Of a stretch of 64,000 nucleotides of DNA, positions 35,083 to 43,573 are shown in pieces. Position 1 is the first letter of the stretch. Each line of letters starts with the position of its first letter. The notes beneath the pieces are model-generated. The model made no database searches. It had not been told where the DNA came from and saw nothing but the letters and a program-made list of their open reading frames with translations. Position numbers and translations under genes: made by a program. This DNA comes from Firmicutes bacterium UBA7510 (GTDB lineage: Bacteria; Bacillota; Clostridia; Tissierellales; Sedimentibacteraceae), in the NCBI GenBank assembly GCA_002479485.1, contig DLNM01000035.1, positions 356,157 through 420,156 of the forward strand, read 5' to 3'.

Positions 35083-35521
35083 ATTTTGGAAAAAATTTTT
35101 GAATGAAACAAACAGAGATAAAGACACAAAATATTTAGATGCCTTTCATTTTGAATTAACAGAAAAATGGGCAAATGAGTTGTTGCGTTTAGTATTAATT
35201 GGACAAAAAAAGGCTACAGCGAGCAGTTTGCGTGGCTATGAAATAGAGGGTGAACGCATACCAAAGGTAGGAGATTTAAGTATTGTTACCGATTGGGAAG
35301 GTATACCAAGATGTGTTATTGAAACTACCAAGATTACAATTATTCCGTTTTCAGAGATGACCTATGATATTTGTAAGCGTGAGGGCGAGGACGATACATT
35401 GGAGTCTTGGGTTAAGGGTCATACTAACTTCTTCACGGAAGAAGCAAAACAGCTGGGATATGAGTTTACTTCTGATATGCCAGTAATTTTTGAGGATTTT
35501 GAAGTAGTATATCAGGTATAA
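35045..35521 (+). CDS. ASCH domain protein
   Basis: The 158 residues match ASCH proteins of the YqfB-related type: GQKKATASSLRGYE (residues about 56-69), the ASCH loop with IPKVGD, and TIIPFSEMT. ASCH folds bind RNA or modified nucleosides, and E. coli YqfB hydrolyses N4-acetylcytidine. The start at 35045 uses SD GAGGAGA; a longer frame from 34964 lacks one. Confidence 0.75.
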   Translation: MENIKYSQEKIDEFWKKFLNETNRDKDTKYLDAFHFELTEKWANELLRLVLIGQKKATASSLRGYEIEGERIPKVGDLSIVTDWEGIPRCVIETTKITIIPFSEMTYDICKREGEDDTLESWVKGHTNFFTEEAKQLGYEFTSDMPVIFEDFEVVYQV

Positions 35522-35588
35522 ATATGTATAGTGAATTAACTTTCTATGTTAAAAGTGCTAGGTATAATATTTTTAAAAGGTAAATAAA

Positions 35589-36119
35589 ATGAAAATAGAA
35601 GGAAAGAGATTAATTTTAACCAAAGCGACAGAGAAGGATATAGAATTTCTATGTAAGGTTGAGTCTGATGAATCCTTATGGATATATGAAGAGGATGTTG
35701 CTGAAAACGACGATAATCTTAGAGAAAAATTTAAGACTCGTATCAATGGAGATTCATGCTATGATTTTGTTGTTACAATAAAAGAAGACAGGCTACAAAC
35801 CCCCATTGGTTTTGTAAGTGTGTGGAAATACACTGATTGGAGAAAATCTTGGGAAGTTGGATTTAGTATTTTATCACAATATCAAAATAAGGGATATGGA
35901 GTGGAAAGTTTAAGACTGCTATTAGGATTTGCATTTGAAGAGTTAAAAGCACATAAGGTGGTTGGAATGTGTAATATTGAAAATATAGCTTCTGGAAAAA
36001 TGATGTCAAAGTGTAGTATGAGACTAGAGGGAACATTTAAAGATGAATTAGATTGGAATGGTAAATGGACAGATCAACAATTCTTCTCAATATTAGAATC
36101 TGAATATAAAAATAATTAA
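35589..36119 (+). CDS. GNAT acetyltransferase, RimJ/RimL type
   Basis: The 176-residue protein begins KIEGKRLILTKATEKDIEF and has acetyl-CoA loop YQNKGYGVESLRLLL and ASGKMMSKCSMRLEG. The AAAAGG SD is weak. Substrate unknown. Confidence 0.8.
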   Translation: MKIEGKRLILTKATEKDIEFLCKVESDESLWIYEEDVAENDDNLREKFKTRINGDSCYDFVVTIKEDRLQTPIGFVSVWKYTDWRKSWEVGFSILSQYQNKGYGVESLRLLLGFAFEELKAHKVVGMCNIENIASGKMMSKCSMRLEGTFKDELDWNGKWTDQQFFSILESEYKNN

Positions 36120-36137
36120 AATTAGGGGGAAAATAAA

Positions 36138-36575
36138 ATGAATATAGAATTAAGAATAATAGATAAAGAAAATATGTATGATGTTATAGAGTTGGAAGTT
36201 GCAGATGAACAAAAGGATTTTGTTGCATCAAATTCTTTTTCGCTGTTACAGGCTAATTATGAAGAGAATTTGTATCCTTTTGCCATATATAGAGATAATG
36301 AATTAGTTGGGTTTATCATGTATGATTTTGATGACGAAACAGATATGTATGGAATGTGCAGACTTATGGTAGATAAAAAGTTCCAAAATCAAGGTATAGG
36401 TAAAGTTGCTATTGAAAAACTATTTGATAAAATAATAAAAGAGCATGGAAATATAAAATTTTCCACAAGTGCCGAGCCTAATAATACAGTAGCTCTTAAA
36501 TTATATGAAAAGCTTGGATTTGAAAATACAGGCGAATTTATTGAAGACGAAGTATTGATGATTAAGCAACTGTAA
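36138..36575 (+). CDS. GNAT acetyltransferase, PaiA/BltD-like
   Basis: A 145-residue relative of the 20318/20839 pair: DEQKDFVASNSFSLLQA at the N-terminal side, acetyl-CoA loop FQNQGIGKVAI and TVALKLYEKLGFENTGE at the end. It starts 18 bases after the previous gene with SD AGGGGG. It is a dispersed third member of that subfamily. Confidence 0.83.
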   Translation: MNIELRIIDKENMYDVIELEVADEQKDFVASNSFSLLQANYEENLYPFAIYRDNELVGFIMYDFDDETDMYGMCRLMVDKKFQNQGIGKVAIEKLFDKIIKEHGNIKFSTSAEPNNTVALKLYEKLGFENTGEFIEDEVLMIKQL

Positions 36576-36621
36576 ATATTAACATCTCAAAAACATGAAA
36601 TAGCAGCTAGGAGGAACTAAA

Positions 36622-37386
36622 ATGATATATAAAATTGAGAAAGCTTTAAGAAAAAAATTAATACCTATATTTGCTGATATGGGTGATACAATGATTTTGT
36701 CGTGTATACAAGGGCATATGGGAGAGGCATATGTTGATAATATAGATAATCCAACTGTTGCGTTGTTGATAGTTGGAGCATTTGTATTTTTATCCGGAGA
36801 TGTAAATTCAGAAGTCGCGGAAGAACTTCTCCTAAACATTCCTAAAAACTCCTTAGTAATCGTAGATACTGATGAATGGAAAAACAAAATAGAAAAAGTA
36901 TATAACGGTAGATATGAAAAATTTGATAGATACTCATTTAAAAAGGATGCTGGGTATTTAGACTATAATTATATAAAAGGCTTAATGTCAGAATTACCTG
37001 CCGATTATGAGTTGAAAAAGATCGACAAAGAAATAACTAGAAGTAAATTTTTTATGGAATATTTAGATGTATTTACCGAACAATATGAATCAATAGAAGA
37101 TTTTCTAAATAAAGGCTTTGGCTATTGTATATTACATAGGGAAAGAGTTGTATGCTGTGCTACATCATTTAGTATATATGATGGTGGTATAGAAATAGAA
37201 ATTGATACAGATAGAGAATACACAAGAAGAGGTTTGGCAACTGTAGCAAGTGCTGCACTAATTATATATTGCCTAGATAGAGGAATATACCCAAACTGGG
37301 ACGCTGCTAATTTAACTTCAGTTGCCTTAGCCAAAAAGCTTGGTTACGTTATGGACAGACCATATGATACATATTATATAGAGTAA
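36622..37386 (+). CDS. GNAT acetyltransferase (PF12746-like)
   Basis: The 254-residue protein has an N-terminal domain of about 125 residues and a C-terminal GNAT domain with IEIDTDREYTRRGLATVASA and LTSVALAKKLGY. This two-part form matches the GNAT_acetyltran family common in Firmicutes. SD GGAGGA. Confidence 0.82.
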   Translation: MIYKIEKALRKKLIPIFADMGDTMILSCIQGHMGEAYVDNIDNPTVALLIVGAFVFLSGDVNSEVAEELLLNIPKNSLVIVDTDEWKNKIEKVYNGRYEKFDRYSFKKDAGYLDYNYIKGLMSELPADYELKKIDKEITRSKFFMEYLDVFTEQYESIEDFLNKGFGYCILHRERVVCCATSFSIYDGGIEIEIDTDREYTRRGLATVASAALIIYCLDRGIYPNWDAANLTSVALAKKLGYVMDRPYDTYYIE

Positions 37387-37417
37387 AAAATTAACTAATG
37401 AATTAAATGAGGATAAT

Positions 37418-38194
37418 ATGAATATCAGGAATAGAATAATTGATTTATTGAGAAATAGCTTTATAGATAAAGAATATGTTTATGCTTTGTGGCTTGAAGG
37501 TTCAGATGGACTTGGTAAAGCTGATGAATATTCAGATTTGGATTTTTGGTTTTATGTAGAAGATGGGTATGAAAATTTAGTTTTAGATAAATGCATTGAA
37601 GTGTTACAAACAATAGATAAACTAGATTTTGTTGAGCATTATGATCATCCTCACCCTAAGATATTTCAAAAAAATATGCACATCGGTGGAACATCGGAAT
37701 ATTTAATGCTAGATATATGCGTTCAAAGTCATAGTAGAGGCAATGAAGGTTGCACTTTTGTAGAAAATGATATAGCTGAATATCCATTAGTTTTATTTGA
37801 TAAGGCGAATGTAATAAATATAATTAAAGAACCGGATAATGATTTAGAATTAATAAAGAAAACATATGATGAATGTATTTATAGATTTAGTCAACAGTCA
37901 AGAATACTAAAATATATTTATAGAGATAAGTATCTTGAAGCATTTGCTTACTATCAAAAATACGCATGTCAGCCAATAGTAAATTTATTAAGGATAATTT
38001 ATACACCTAGACATATAGAATATGGTTTGGTACACATATCAGACCATTTTCCTAAAGAAACAATAAACAAAATAGAAGTGCTATATAAAGTTAGCAGCTT
38101 AGATGACATTAAAAATAATTTACAGTACGCAAATAAATTATTTTATGAATTAAAAATTAATTTTAATAATTTACTACATAGAATGGAGATTTAA
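37418..38194 (+). CDS. Nucleotidyltransferase, aminoglycoside/lincosamide-modifying type
   Basis: The 258 residues open with a polymerase-beta-like active site LEGSDGLGKADEYSDLDFW (residues about 27-45), containing the GS motif and the DxD metal pair. The C-terminal helical part resembles that of aadE- and lnu-type adenylyltransferases. Drug adenylylation is plausible but not provable from sequence. SD GAGGA. Confidence 0.75.
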   Translation: MNIRNRIIDLLRNSFIDKEYVYALWLEGSDGLGKADEYSDLDFWFYVEDGYENLVLDKCIEVLQTIDKLDFVEHYDHPHPKIFQKNMHIGGTSEYLMLDICVQSHSRGNEGCTFVENDIAEYPLVLFDKANVINIIKEPDNDLELIKKTYDECIYRFSQQSRILKYIYRDKYLEAFAYYQKYACQPIVNLLRIIYTPRHIEYGLVHISDHFPKETINKIEVLYKVSSLDDIKNNLQYANKLFYELKINFNNLLHRMEI

Positions 38195-38196
38195 TT

Positions 38197-38736
38197 ATGA
38201 AAATACGTTTTGAAGAATTTATTGATGATATTGATGAACTTATAGAATTTTTAACCTCAGATACTTGGGAATTTTATGGCACACCAAATCCAAAACCAGA
38301 AAGAATTAGAGAGAGCTATAAAAACAATTATTATTCTGGTGATGATTGTAAAACTTTTTGGATTATATTAGACGAGAATACTAAAGCTGGAATACTGAGA
38401 ATTTATGATTTAGAAGATGATACACCAATGTTTGATATAAGAGTTTTAAGTAAGTATAAAGGAATGGGAATAGGAACAGAAGCAGTTAATTGGTTGGTTA
38501 AATATATATTTAGCAATTGCTCTGATGCGGAGAGGATAGAGGCTAATACAAGGCAAGATAATTATGCAATGAGATGTGTTTTTAATAAATGCAATTTTGT
38601 TAAAGAAGCACATTATAGAAAAGCATGGGTTGGAAACGATGGAAAGCCATATGATTCAATAGGTTATGGTATAACAAAAGAAGATTGGCTAAATGGCAAA
38701 CCTACACCGTTAAATTGGAATGATTTTAAGTGTTAA
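38197..38736 (+). CDS. GNAT acetyltransferase, RimJ/RimL-like
   Basis: The 179-residue protein starts 2 bases after the nucleotidyltransferase stop, so the two are probably co-translated. Acetyl-CoA loop KYKGMGIGTEAVNWL, then AMRCVFNKCNFVKEAHYRKA. Substrate unknown. Confidence 0.8.
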   Translation: MKIRFEEFIDDIDELIEFLTSDTWEFYGTPNPKPERIRESYKNNYYSGDDCKTFWIILDENTKAGILRIYDLEDDTPMFDIRVLSKYKGMGIGTEAVNWLVKYIFSNCSDAERIEANTRQDNYAMRCVFNKCNFVKEAHYRKAWVGNDGKPYDSIGYGITKEDWLNGKPTPLNWNDFKC

Positions 38737-38753
38737 AAAGGTAGAGGGAAAAA

Positions 38754-39302
38754 ATGATTACAATTAGAAATTTAACAGCTAATGATATGAAAGAAGCTAT
38801 ACAGCTAAAAATTAAGTGTTGGACTGAAGAACTGGCAGGAAAGGCTGAAAATACTTTAGCTTACTCAAAGGAATTGGCATTTTGGGTTGATTGGATGAGT
38901 TCCGCAGAAGAAAACGAGGATGTTCGACTCTTAATAGGAGCATTCGAAGACAATAAAATGCTTGGTGTTGCATTTGCAAGTTTTGCAGAAACAGAAGATA
39001 TACCTGAGAAAGGAATAGAGTTAAACGGCTTGTGGGTTTACCATGAGCAAAGAGGTAGAGGGGTATCTTTAAAACTGATAGTACATATATTAAATTTCTT
39101 CAAAAGTATAGATAAAGAAAAAATAGTTATATACAATCATCATTATGCTTCCTCTAATCAATTTTACAGAAAATTTGGTGCCGACGTAATTAGACAGGAT
39201 GAGCAAATGGGCGGTAAACTACTAGTAGATGTATTTGTGGCAGACGTAGATGTATTTAAAGATAAAATTGAAAAATCACTATCTAAATTTAGAGATTTTT
39301 AG
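38754..39302 (+). CDS. GNAT acetyltransferase
   Basis: The 182-residue protein has GLWVYHEQRGRGVSLKLI as acetyl-CoA site (RGRGVS) and NQFYRKFGADVI near the end. SD AGAGGG. It is one of the more typical single-domain members, but no substrate can be inferred. Confidence 0.8.
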   Translation: MITIRNLTANDMKEAIQLKIKCWTEELAGKAENTLAYSKELAFWVDWMSSAEENEDVRLLIGAFEDNKMLGVAFASFAETEDIPEKGIELNGLWVYHEQRGRGVSLKLIVHILNFFKSIDKEKIVIYNHHYASSNQFYRKFGADVIRQDEQMGGKLLVDVFVADVDVFKDKIEKSLSKFRDF

Positions 39303-39326
39303 AAAATCTTCAGAAAGGATTGATAT

Positions 39327-40145
39327 TTGATAATTATGAAATATAATTGGATTGATAAAACAAAATATACATTTGATAGTTTTTTATTAATGGATAGATG
39401 GATAATTCGTATGATTATTTCTCAAACTGAGAATTGGGATGATTTACGTGTTAATATGTCTATTGCTTTAGCGAAACGTCCATATGTTGCATGGTACTGT
39501 TGTCGTAAGGCTCCAGAGATTAAAGAAATAGTAGATAAATTGTTAGAAAATGCACCGGTTAACATATCGGAGGAAATGTTGCGTAATGCAGAAGAATTTA
39601 TTGTAGAAGCACTAGAAACAGATATTGTTTATACTGACCCTGAAACAATGAATAGTAATTGTGATTATATAATAAATTGGACAGAGGATAAATTACTTGA
39701 ATTAGCTGATTTTTCTGACAAGATTGTTCTTGACGTGGGTAGCGGTACAGGTCGTCTTGCGTTTACAGCAGCAAAATTTGCTAAACGTGTTTATGCAAGT
39801 GAACCATGTGATATGCTTAGAGAATATTTAAGAGACAGAATTAAACGCGAAGGAATTACAAACATGGTAGTACTGGACGGGACGGTTGAACAAATACCCT
39901 TTGAGGATAGTACTTTTGATATAGTAATGTGTGCACATGTTCTAGGAGATGATTTTGAAAATGAAGTGAAGGAGCTTGAACGAGTTGTAAAAAATGGTGG
40001 GCTTATATTAGACTGTATGGGTGAGGATAATAAAAAGCGTAATAAACCAAACGACGAGCTAATTAATAGAGGTTTTGAATCATTTTACTATAAAAGTGTA
40101 CTTGGTGGCGATATCTACAGATATAAAAAGCAGGTCAAAAAATAA
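39327..40145 (+). CDS. Class I SAM-dependent methyltransferase
   Basis: A 272-residue protein with SAM motif I VLDVGSGTGRLAF (residues about 135-147), ASEPCD at motif II and IVMCAHVLGDDF at motif IV. The TTG at 39327 is well spaced from AAAGGA. The segment EDKLLELADFSDKI is matched by a short gene remnant at 43483. Confidence 0.85.
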   Translation: MIIMKYNWIDKTKYTFDSFLLMDRWIIRMIISQTENWDDLRVNMSIALAKRPYVAWYCCRKAPEIKEIVDKLLENAPVNISEEMLRNAEEFIVEALETDIVYTDPETMNSNCDYIINWTEDKLLELADFSDKIVLDVGSGTGRLAFTAAKFAKRVYASEPCDMLREYLRDRIKREGITNMVVLDGTVEQIPFEDSTFDIVMCAHVLGDDFENEVKELERVVKNGGLILDCMGEDNKKRNKPNDELINRGFESFYYKSVLGGDIYRYKKQVKK

Positions 40146-40221
40146 CAAGACATAATCAAGCAAGATTGACTAGGAAATATTTTTTAAAAAGCTTTACAAT
40201 TGTATAAGAGGTGATTAAGAT

Positions 40222-41082
40222 ATGAATTACATTCAAAGTATGCAAACAGCAATAAATTTTATGGAGGAACATATCCTAGAAGATATTAATTATGAGGATG
40301 TAGCGAGGCAGGTATACATGTCTAACTATCATTTTCATAGAATATTTAGTATGCTAACAGGAATAACAGCTAATGAATATATAAGAAATAGAAGGCTTTC
40401 AATGGCAGGACAGGAGCTTATTATGTCAGATGTTAAAATTATTGATATAGCATATAAGTATGGATATGAGTCTCCCGAGAGTTTTACAAAAGCATTTACA
40501 AGATTTCATGGTATTGCTCCAAATATTGCAAGGCGTGCTGGAATGCAATTAAAATCTTTCAATCGTCTCATTATAAAAATACAATTGGAAGGTGGAACGA
40601 TTATGGATTATAGAATAGTAGAAAGAAAAAGTTTTAAACTGTTAGCAAAAGTAAAAGAATTTAAAAATGAAATTGTTTCAGATGAAAGTAATACTGAAGT
40701 ACCTGAGTTTTGGGATGAATGTATTAAGACAGGTGTGTTAGATACTTTAAAGAAAAATGCTGTTAATAATGCTGTGTATGGAGCTTGTGCACCAATATCA
40801 AAGGAAAGTAAATGCTTCGATTATGGTATTGGTATGGAATACAACGGCTCTGAGGTGCCTGACGGATATAGAACATGGGATGTTAAGCCAACCTTATGGG
40901 CAGTTTTCAAGTGTAAGGGAAATAACGGAGACTGCATAGGAGAGACATGGGACAGAATATTCAAAGAGTTTTTACCTGGATCAGAGTATAATATGTTAGA
41001 TGATACAGACTTTGAACTATATTCAGATGAATTAGAATCAGAAGTTTTCTGCGAAGTGTGGATACCGGTTGAGAAGAAATAA
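40222..41082 (+). CDS. AraC-family regulator with GyrI-like effector domain
   Basis: The 286 residues consist of an AraC HTH domain (about 1-110, NYHFHRIFSMLTGITANEYI) followed by a GyrI-like ligand-binding domain (about 125-286). This layout is typical of regulators that bind hydrophobic drugs (Rob/BltR-like). It is the only full-size regulator inside the array and may control neighbouring genes. SD AGAGGTGA. Confidence 0.88.
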   Translation: MNYIQSMQTAINFMEEHILEDINYEDVARQVYMSNYHFHRIFSMLTGITANEYIRNRRLSMAGQELIMSDVKIIDIAYKYGYESPESFTKAFTRFHGIAPNIARRAGMQLKSFNRLIIKIQLEGGTIMDYRIVERKSFKLLAKVKEFKNEIVSDESNTEVPEFWDECIKTGVLDTLKKNAVNNAVYGACAPISKESKCFDYGIGMEYNGSEVPDGYRTWDVKPTLWAVFKCKGNNGDCIGETWDRIFKEFLPGSEYNMLDDTDFELYSDELESEVFCEVWIPVEKK

Positions 41083-41097
41083 ATTAATTTAAATAAA

Positions 41098-41132
41098 AGG
41101 GGTGGTTTTTAATTATCAATAAAACCATCCCT
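41098..41132 (+). promoter_or_regulatory. Hairpin after the AraC/GyrI gene
   Basis: AGGGGTGGTTTT and AAAACCATCCCT pair with one G-U across 11 bases. There is no T-tract on the + strand, so termination is uncertain. Confidence 0.5.
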
Positions 41133-41155
41133 AGAAAAATTTAGGATGTGAATAT

Positions 41156-41710
41156 ATGTTTAATGATAAAATTGAAATATTAAGAACAGAACGATTGATT
41201 TTAAGGGAAATAGTAAACGAAGATGTAAACGAGATATTTGAAATATTCAGTGATGAAGATGTTGCTGAGTATGATTGGTTTGTACCTATTAAGGACACAA
41301 ATACTGCACTTAAATTTATACAGCGTTATAAAGAAGAGTTTGATGACAAAGAGGAAATAACATGGGGTATTGCATTAAAGGAAACAAATAAGCTGATAGG
41401 AATTTGCTGTTTAGGTGACTTTGAATTAGATTCAAGACGTGCTGAAATAGGATACGATATAAAAAAGACAGAATGGAACAAAGGATATGCAACTGAATCT
41501 GTAAAAGCAATAACAGAGTACGGATTCAATAAATTAAATCTCAACAGAATCGAAGCATTTATAACACCGGGAAATGATGCCTCGGTAAAGGTTTTAAAAA
41601 ATCTTGGCTACACACAAGAGGGAATAGTTAGAGAACGTGACTTGATAAAGGGCAAGCTGGAGGACGGCATTATAATGGCAATGCTGAATAGGGATATGAA
41701 GAAGTTGTAG
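41156..41710 (+). CDS. GNAT acetyltransferase, RimJ/RimL type
   Basis: The 184-residue protein begins LRTERLILREIVNED, the classic RimJ/RimL start. Acetyl-CoA loop EWNKGYATESVKAI and ASVKVLKNLGYTQEG follow. A strong terminator lies downstream. Confidence 0.86.
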   Translation: MFNDKIEILRTERLILREIVNEDVNEIFEIFSDEDVAEYDWFVPIKDTNTALKFIQRYKEEFDDKEEITWGIALKETNKLIGICCLGDFELDSRRAEIGYDIKKTEWNKGYATESVKAITEYGFNKLNLNRIEAFITPGNDASVKVLKNLGYTQEGIVRERDLIKGKLEDGIIMAMLNRDMKKL

Positions 41711-41751
41711 GAAAACTGCCAAAATTGCGATGATAAAAATAATATATTTTA

Positions 41752-41797
41752 AGGCTGCCTCAATAGCTAAAATTTAGCTGTTTGGCAGCCTCTTTTT
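41752..41797 (+). terminator. Rho-independent terminator inside the island
   Basis: AGGCTGCC/GGCAGCCT arms with an internal AGCT/AGCT pair, followed by TCTTTTT. It divides the island transcription units. Confidence 0.9.
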
Positions 41798-41876
41798 ACT
41801 TAATAATGAATTGTTGAGTAGGTATAAAATTAGTGCAACTATTTTTACCCTATATTTTACATTCCATATATGAGAT

Positions 41877-41970
41877 AATATCCGTAGGATATTTTAAATG
41901 AATCGGACATAGTCCGATTCTATGGGATATTAAAAGCACAGGAATTACCTGTTAAATATTTCGGAGGTGA
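41877..41970. repeat. Three-hairpin leader before a GNAT gene
   Basis: AATATCC/GGATATT with loop GTA (41877-41893), GAATCGGAC/GTCCGATTC with loop ATA (41900-41920) and ACAGG/CCTGT with a 5-base loop (41938-41952) are followed by the SD GGAGGTGA. The arrangement matches the housekeeping-gene leaders though the stems differ in sequence. Confidence 0.75.
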
Positions 41971-41975
41971 TTGAC

Positions 41976-42911
41976 ATGAAAAATATTAAAAGAATAACTT
42001 CAGATACGATGAGTGAATTCGCAGAAAAAATTGAATATGCAAAAATGAATTTCATTCCAATGTTGCCATTTATAGAAATGAACGCACATGATTTTAACAG
42101 ATATAAGATTTATAGCGAAAAAGGGATTTATTTAATTGATTATATAGGGGATGAATATTGTCTTTACCATTTTTATCATTTAAGCGAAGGAGATGACACC
42201 CTGCGGGCTACATTGATACTGCCGTCAAGCTGGGAGAAGAGATTTGAAATTATTGAAAAATCAATTCCTAATATTAAAGAATGGTTTTTGACTGAAGATA
42301 CATCTCAAAGATTTATTATTCAATCACTTGAGTATGGTGAGATTGAATACTTTCCAACACTTTCACATTATCTGATCCCTACAATTATTAGAAATGGTTT
42401 TGAACCTAAATACCGGATGTATATGAAAAGGGATGTAAGCGCCCCAGTATCACAAGTAGGCAAACTTGAAAAAGGCTTATCAGAAACTAAGTATTCGGAA
42501 AAAATCCTGAATAACATAGTCAATTTCTATTATAAATCCGAATCCATCAGAGATTACCATTACTTTACAAATTGTACTTATGAAGAATTTCTGGAGCTAT
42601 TTAAACAAGATTTTACTATTAATAATTCAAAATTTATAACGGAGGATAGTGGAAAAATTGTTTCAGGCATAGTTGTTTCAAAAGACTTAGGGAATATATG
42701 GATTGATAATTTTTCTGTTAGCACTGAATATAATGGAACTGGTATTGGCGATTACATATTAAGAAATACAATAAGCCAGTTATCCAAATTATATCCCGAA
42801 GAGAGCATTTACATTTATCTAAACAGAGATTGTTATGATGCAGTTAATTCTTGCAAAAAAAATGGTTTTGCTCCTTATGAATTTTGGGCAGATATGATTC
42901 TTGAAAGATAA
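41976..42911 (+). CDS. GNAT acetyltransferase with large N-terminal domain
   Basis: The 311-residue protein has about 190 residues of unrecognised sequence, then a GNAT domain with DNFSVSTEYNGTGIGDYIL and VNSCKKNGFAPYEFW. The ATG at 41976 follows GGAGGTGA; a GTG at 41967 lies inside that SD. This gene has its own leader and opens the unit with the next two small genes. Confidence 0.75.
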   Translation: MKNIKRITSDTMSEFAEKIEYAKMNFIPMLPFIEMNAHDFNRYKIYSEKGIYLIDYIGDEYCLYHFYHLSEGDDTLRATLILPSSWEKRFEIIEKSIPNIKEWFLTEDTSQRFIIQSLEYGEIEYFPTLSHYLIPTIIRNGFEPKYRMYMKRDVSAPVSQVGKLEKGLSETKYSEKILNNIVNFYYKSESIRDYHYFTNCTYEEFLELFKQDFTINNSKFITEDSGKIVSGIVVSKDLGNIWIDNFSVSTEYNGTGIGDYILRNTISQLSKLYPEESIYIYLNRDCYDAVNSCKKNGFAPYEFWADMILER

Positions 42912-42945
42912 TATCCATGCTTAAGTATTGGAGGAGGTTTGTTTA

Positions 42946-43251
42946 TTGAGCTATAGAAATGCGAAAGATATTTTTCCTCCTGAACTCTTAAAGGAGATTC
43001 AAACCTATGTTCAAGGTGAAAGAATATACATACCTCAATTGGATAATGTAAGAAGAAATTGGGGTAAAAAAAGCGGTTCTAGGGAAATAATTACTTTCAG
43101 AAATAATGAAATTTTAAAAAAATATAAAGATGGTTTAACTATAGGAGAGTTATCTGAATTATTTTGCTTAAGCAGTGAATCCATAAGAAAAATTGTCTAC
43201 AAAAACTTAAAAGATGCAAATAATTCTATAGAAGGAGATTTAAATGTCTAA
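42946..43251 (+). CDS. CD3324-family (Mor-like) DNA-binding protein
   Basis: The 101-residue protein begins SYRNAKDIFPPELLKEIQ, followed by YVQGERIYIPQ, the pattern of the clostridial CD3324 family. The C-terminal half is an HTH (LTIGELSELFCLSSESIRKIV). The TTG at 42946 is set by GGAGGAGG. It overlaps the next small gene by 8 bases. Confidence 0.8.
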   Translation: MSYRNAKDIFPPELLKEIQTYVQGERIYIPQLDNVRRNWGKKSGSREIITFRNNEILKKYKDGLTIGELSELFCLSSESIRKIVYKNLKDANNSIEGDLNV

Positions 43252-43417
43252 GAAAAATAGAGGAAAAGGACTAATTAATTTACCTGCCAGAGGTAGGGGA
43301 ACATGTCCTGTCTGTAAGGCGGAAAGAATTAAGTTATTATATGAAATTTTACTGGATAACGATAAAAAGCTAAAAGTGTGTAAGCGCTGCCAGTATAAAA
43401 AAGTAAACTTTGATTAA
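43244..43417 (+). CDS. 57-residue zinc-ribbon protein
   Basis: A small frame starting with ATG 5 bases after GAAGGAGA encodes a basic protein with a CPVCKAE knuckle and a second CKRCQY pair, i.e. a four-Cys zinc ribbon. It overlaps the CD3324-type gene by 8 bases and is followed by a terminator, so the two form one unit. Function unknown. Confidence 0.75.
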   Translation: MSKKNRGKGLINLPARGRGTCPVCKAERIKLLYEILLDNDKKLKVCKRCQYKKVNFD

Positions 43418-43424
43418 TAAAGGG

Positions 43425-43456
43425 GCTGTTGTAGACTTTGCAACAGCTTCTTTTTT
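43425..43456 (+). terminator. Terminator after the zinc-ribbon gene
   Basis: GCTGTTG and CAACAGC pair across TAGACTTTG and are followed by TTC and six Ts. Confidence 0.88.
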
Positions 43457-43482
43457 ATTTCGAAGCATTTCATCACTTAGAG

Positions 43483-43557
43483 CTGATAGAGGATAATTTG
43501 CTTGAATTAATTGGTTTTTCTGATAAAATTAGTGGTAGAGTATATTTAAAAATATAG
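43483..43557 (+). pseudogene. Methyltransferase gene fragment
   Basis: A 24-codon stretch reads IEDNLLELIGFSDKI, closely matching EDKLLELADFSDKI just before SAM motif I of the 39327 methyltransferase. The DNA also matches (GAGGATAA, CTTGAATTA, TTTTTCTGA at the same spacing). The match ends before motif I. It is a remnant of a lost related gene. Confidence 0.6.
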
Positions 43558-43573
43558 AGAATGGAGAATCTTT

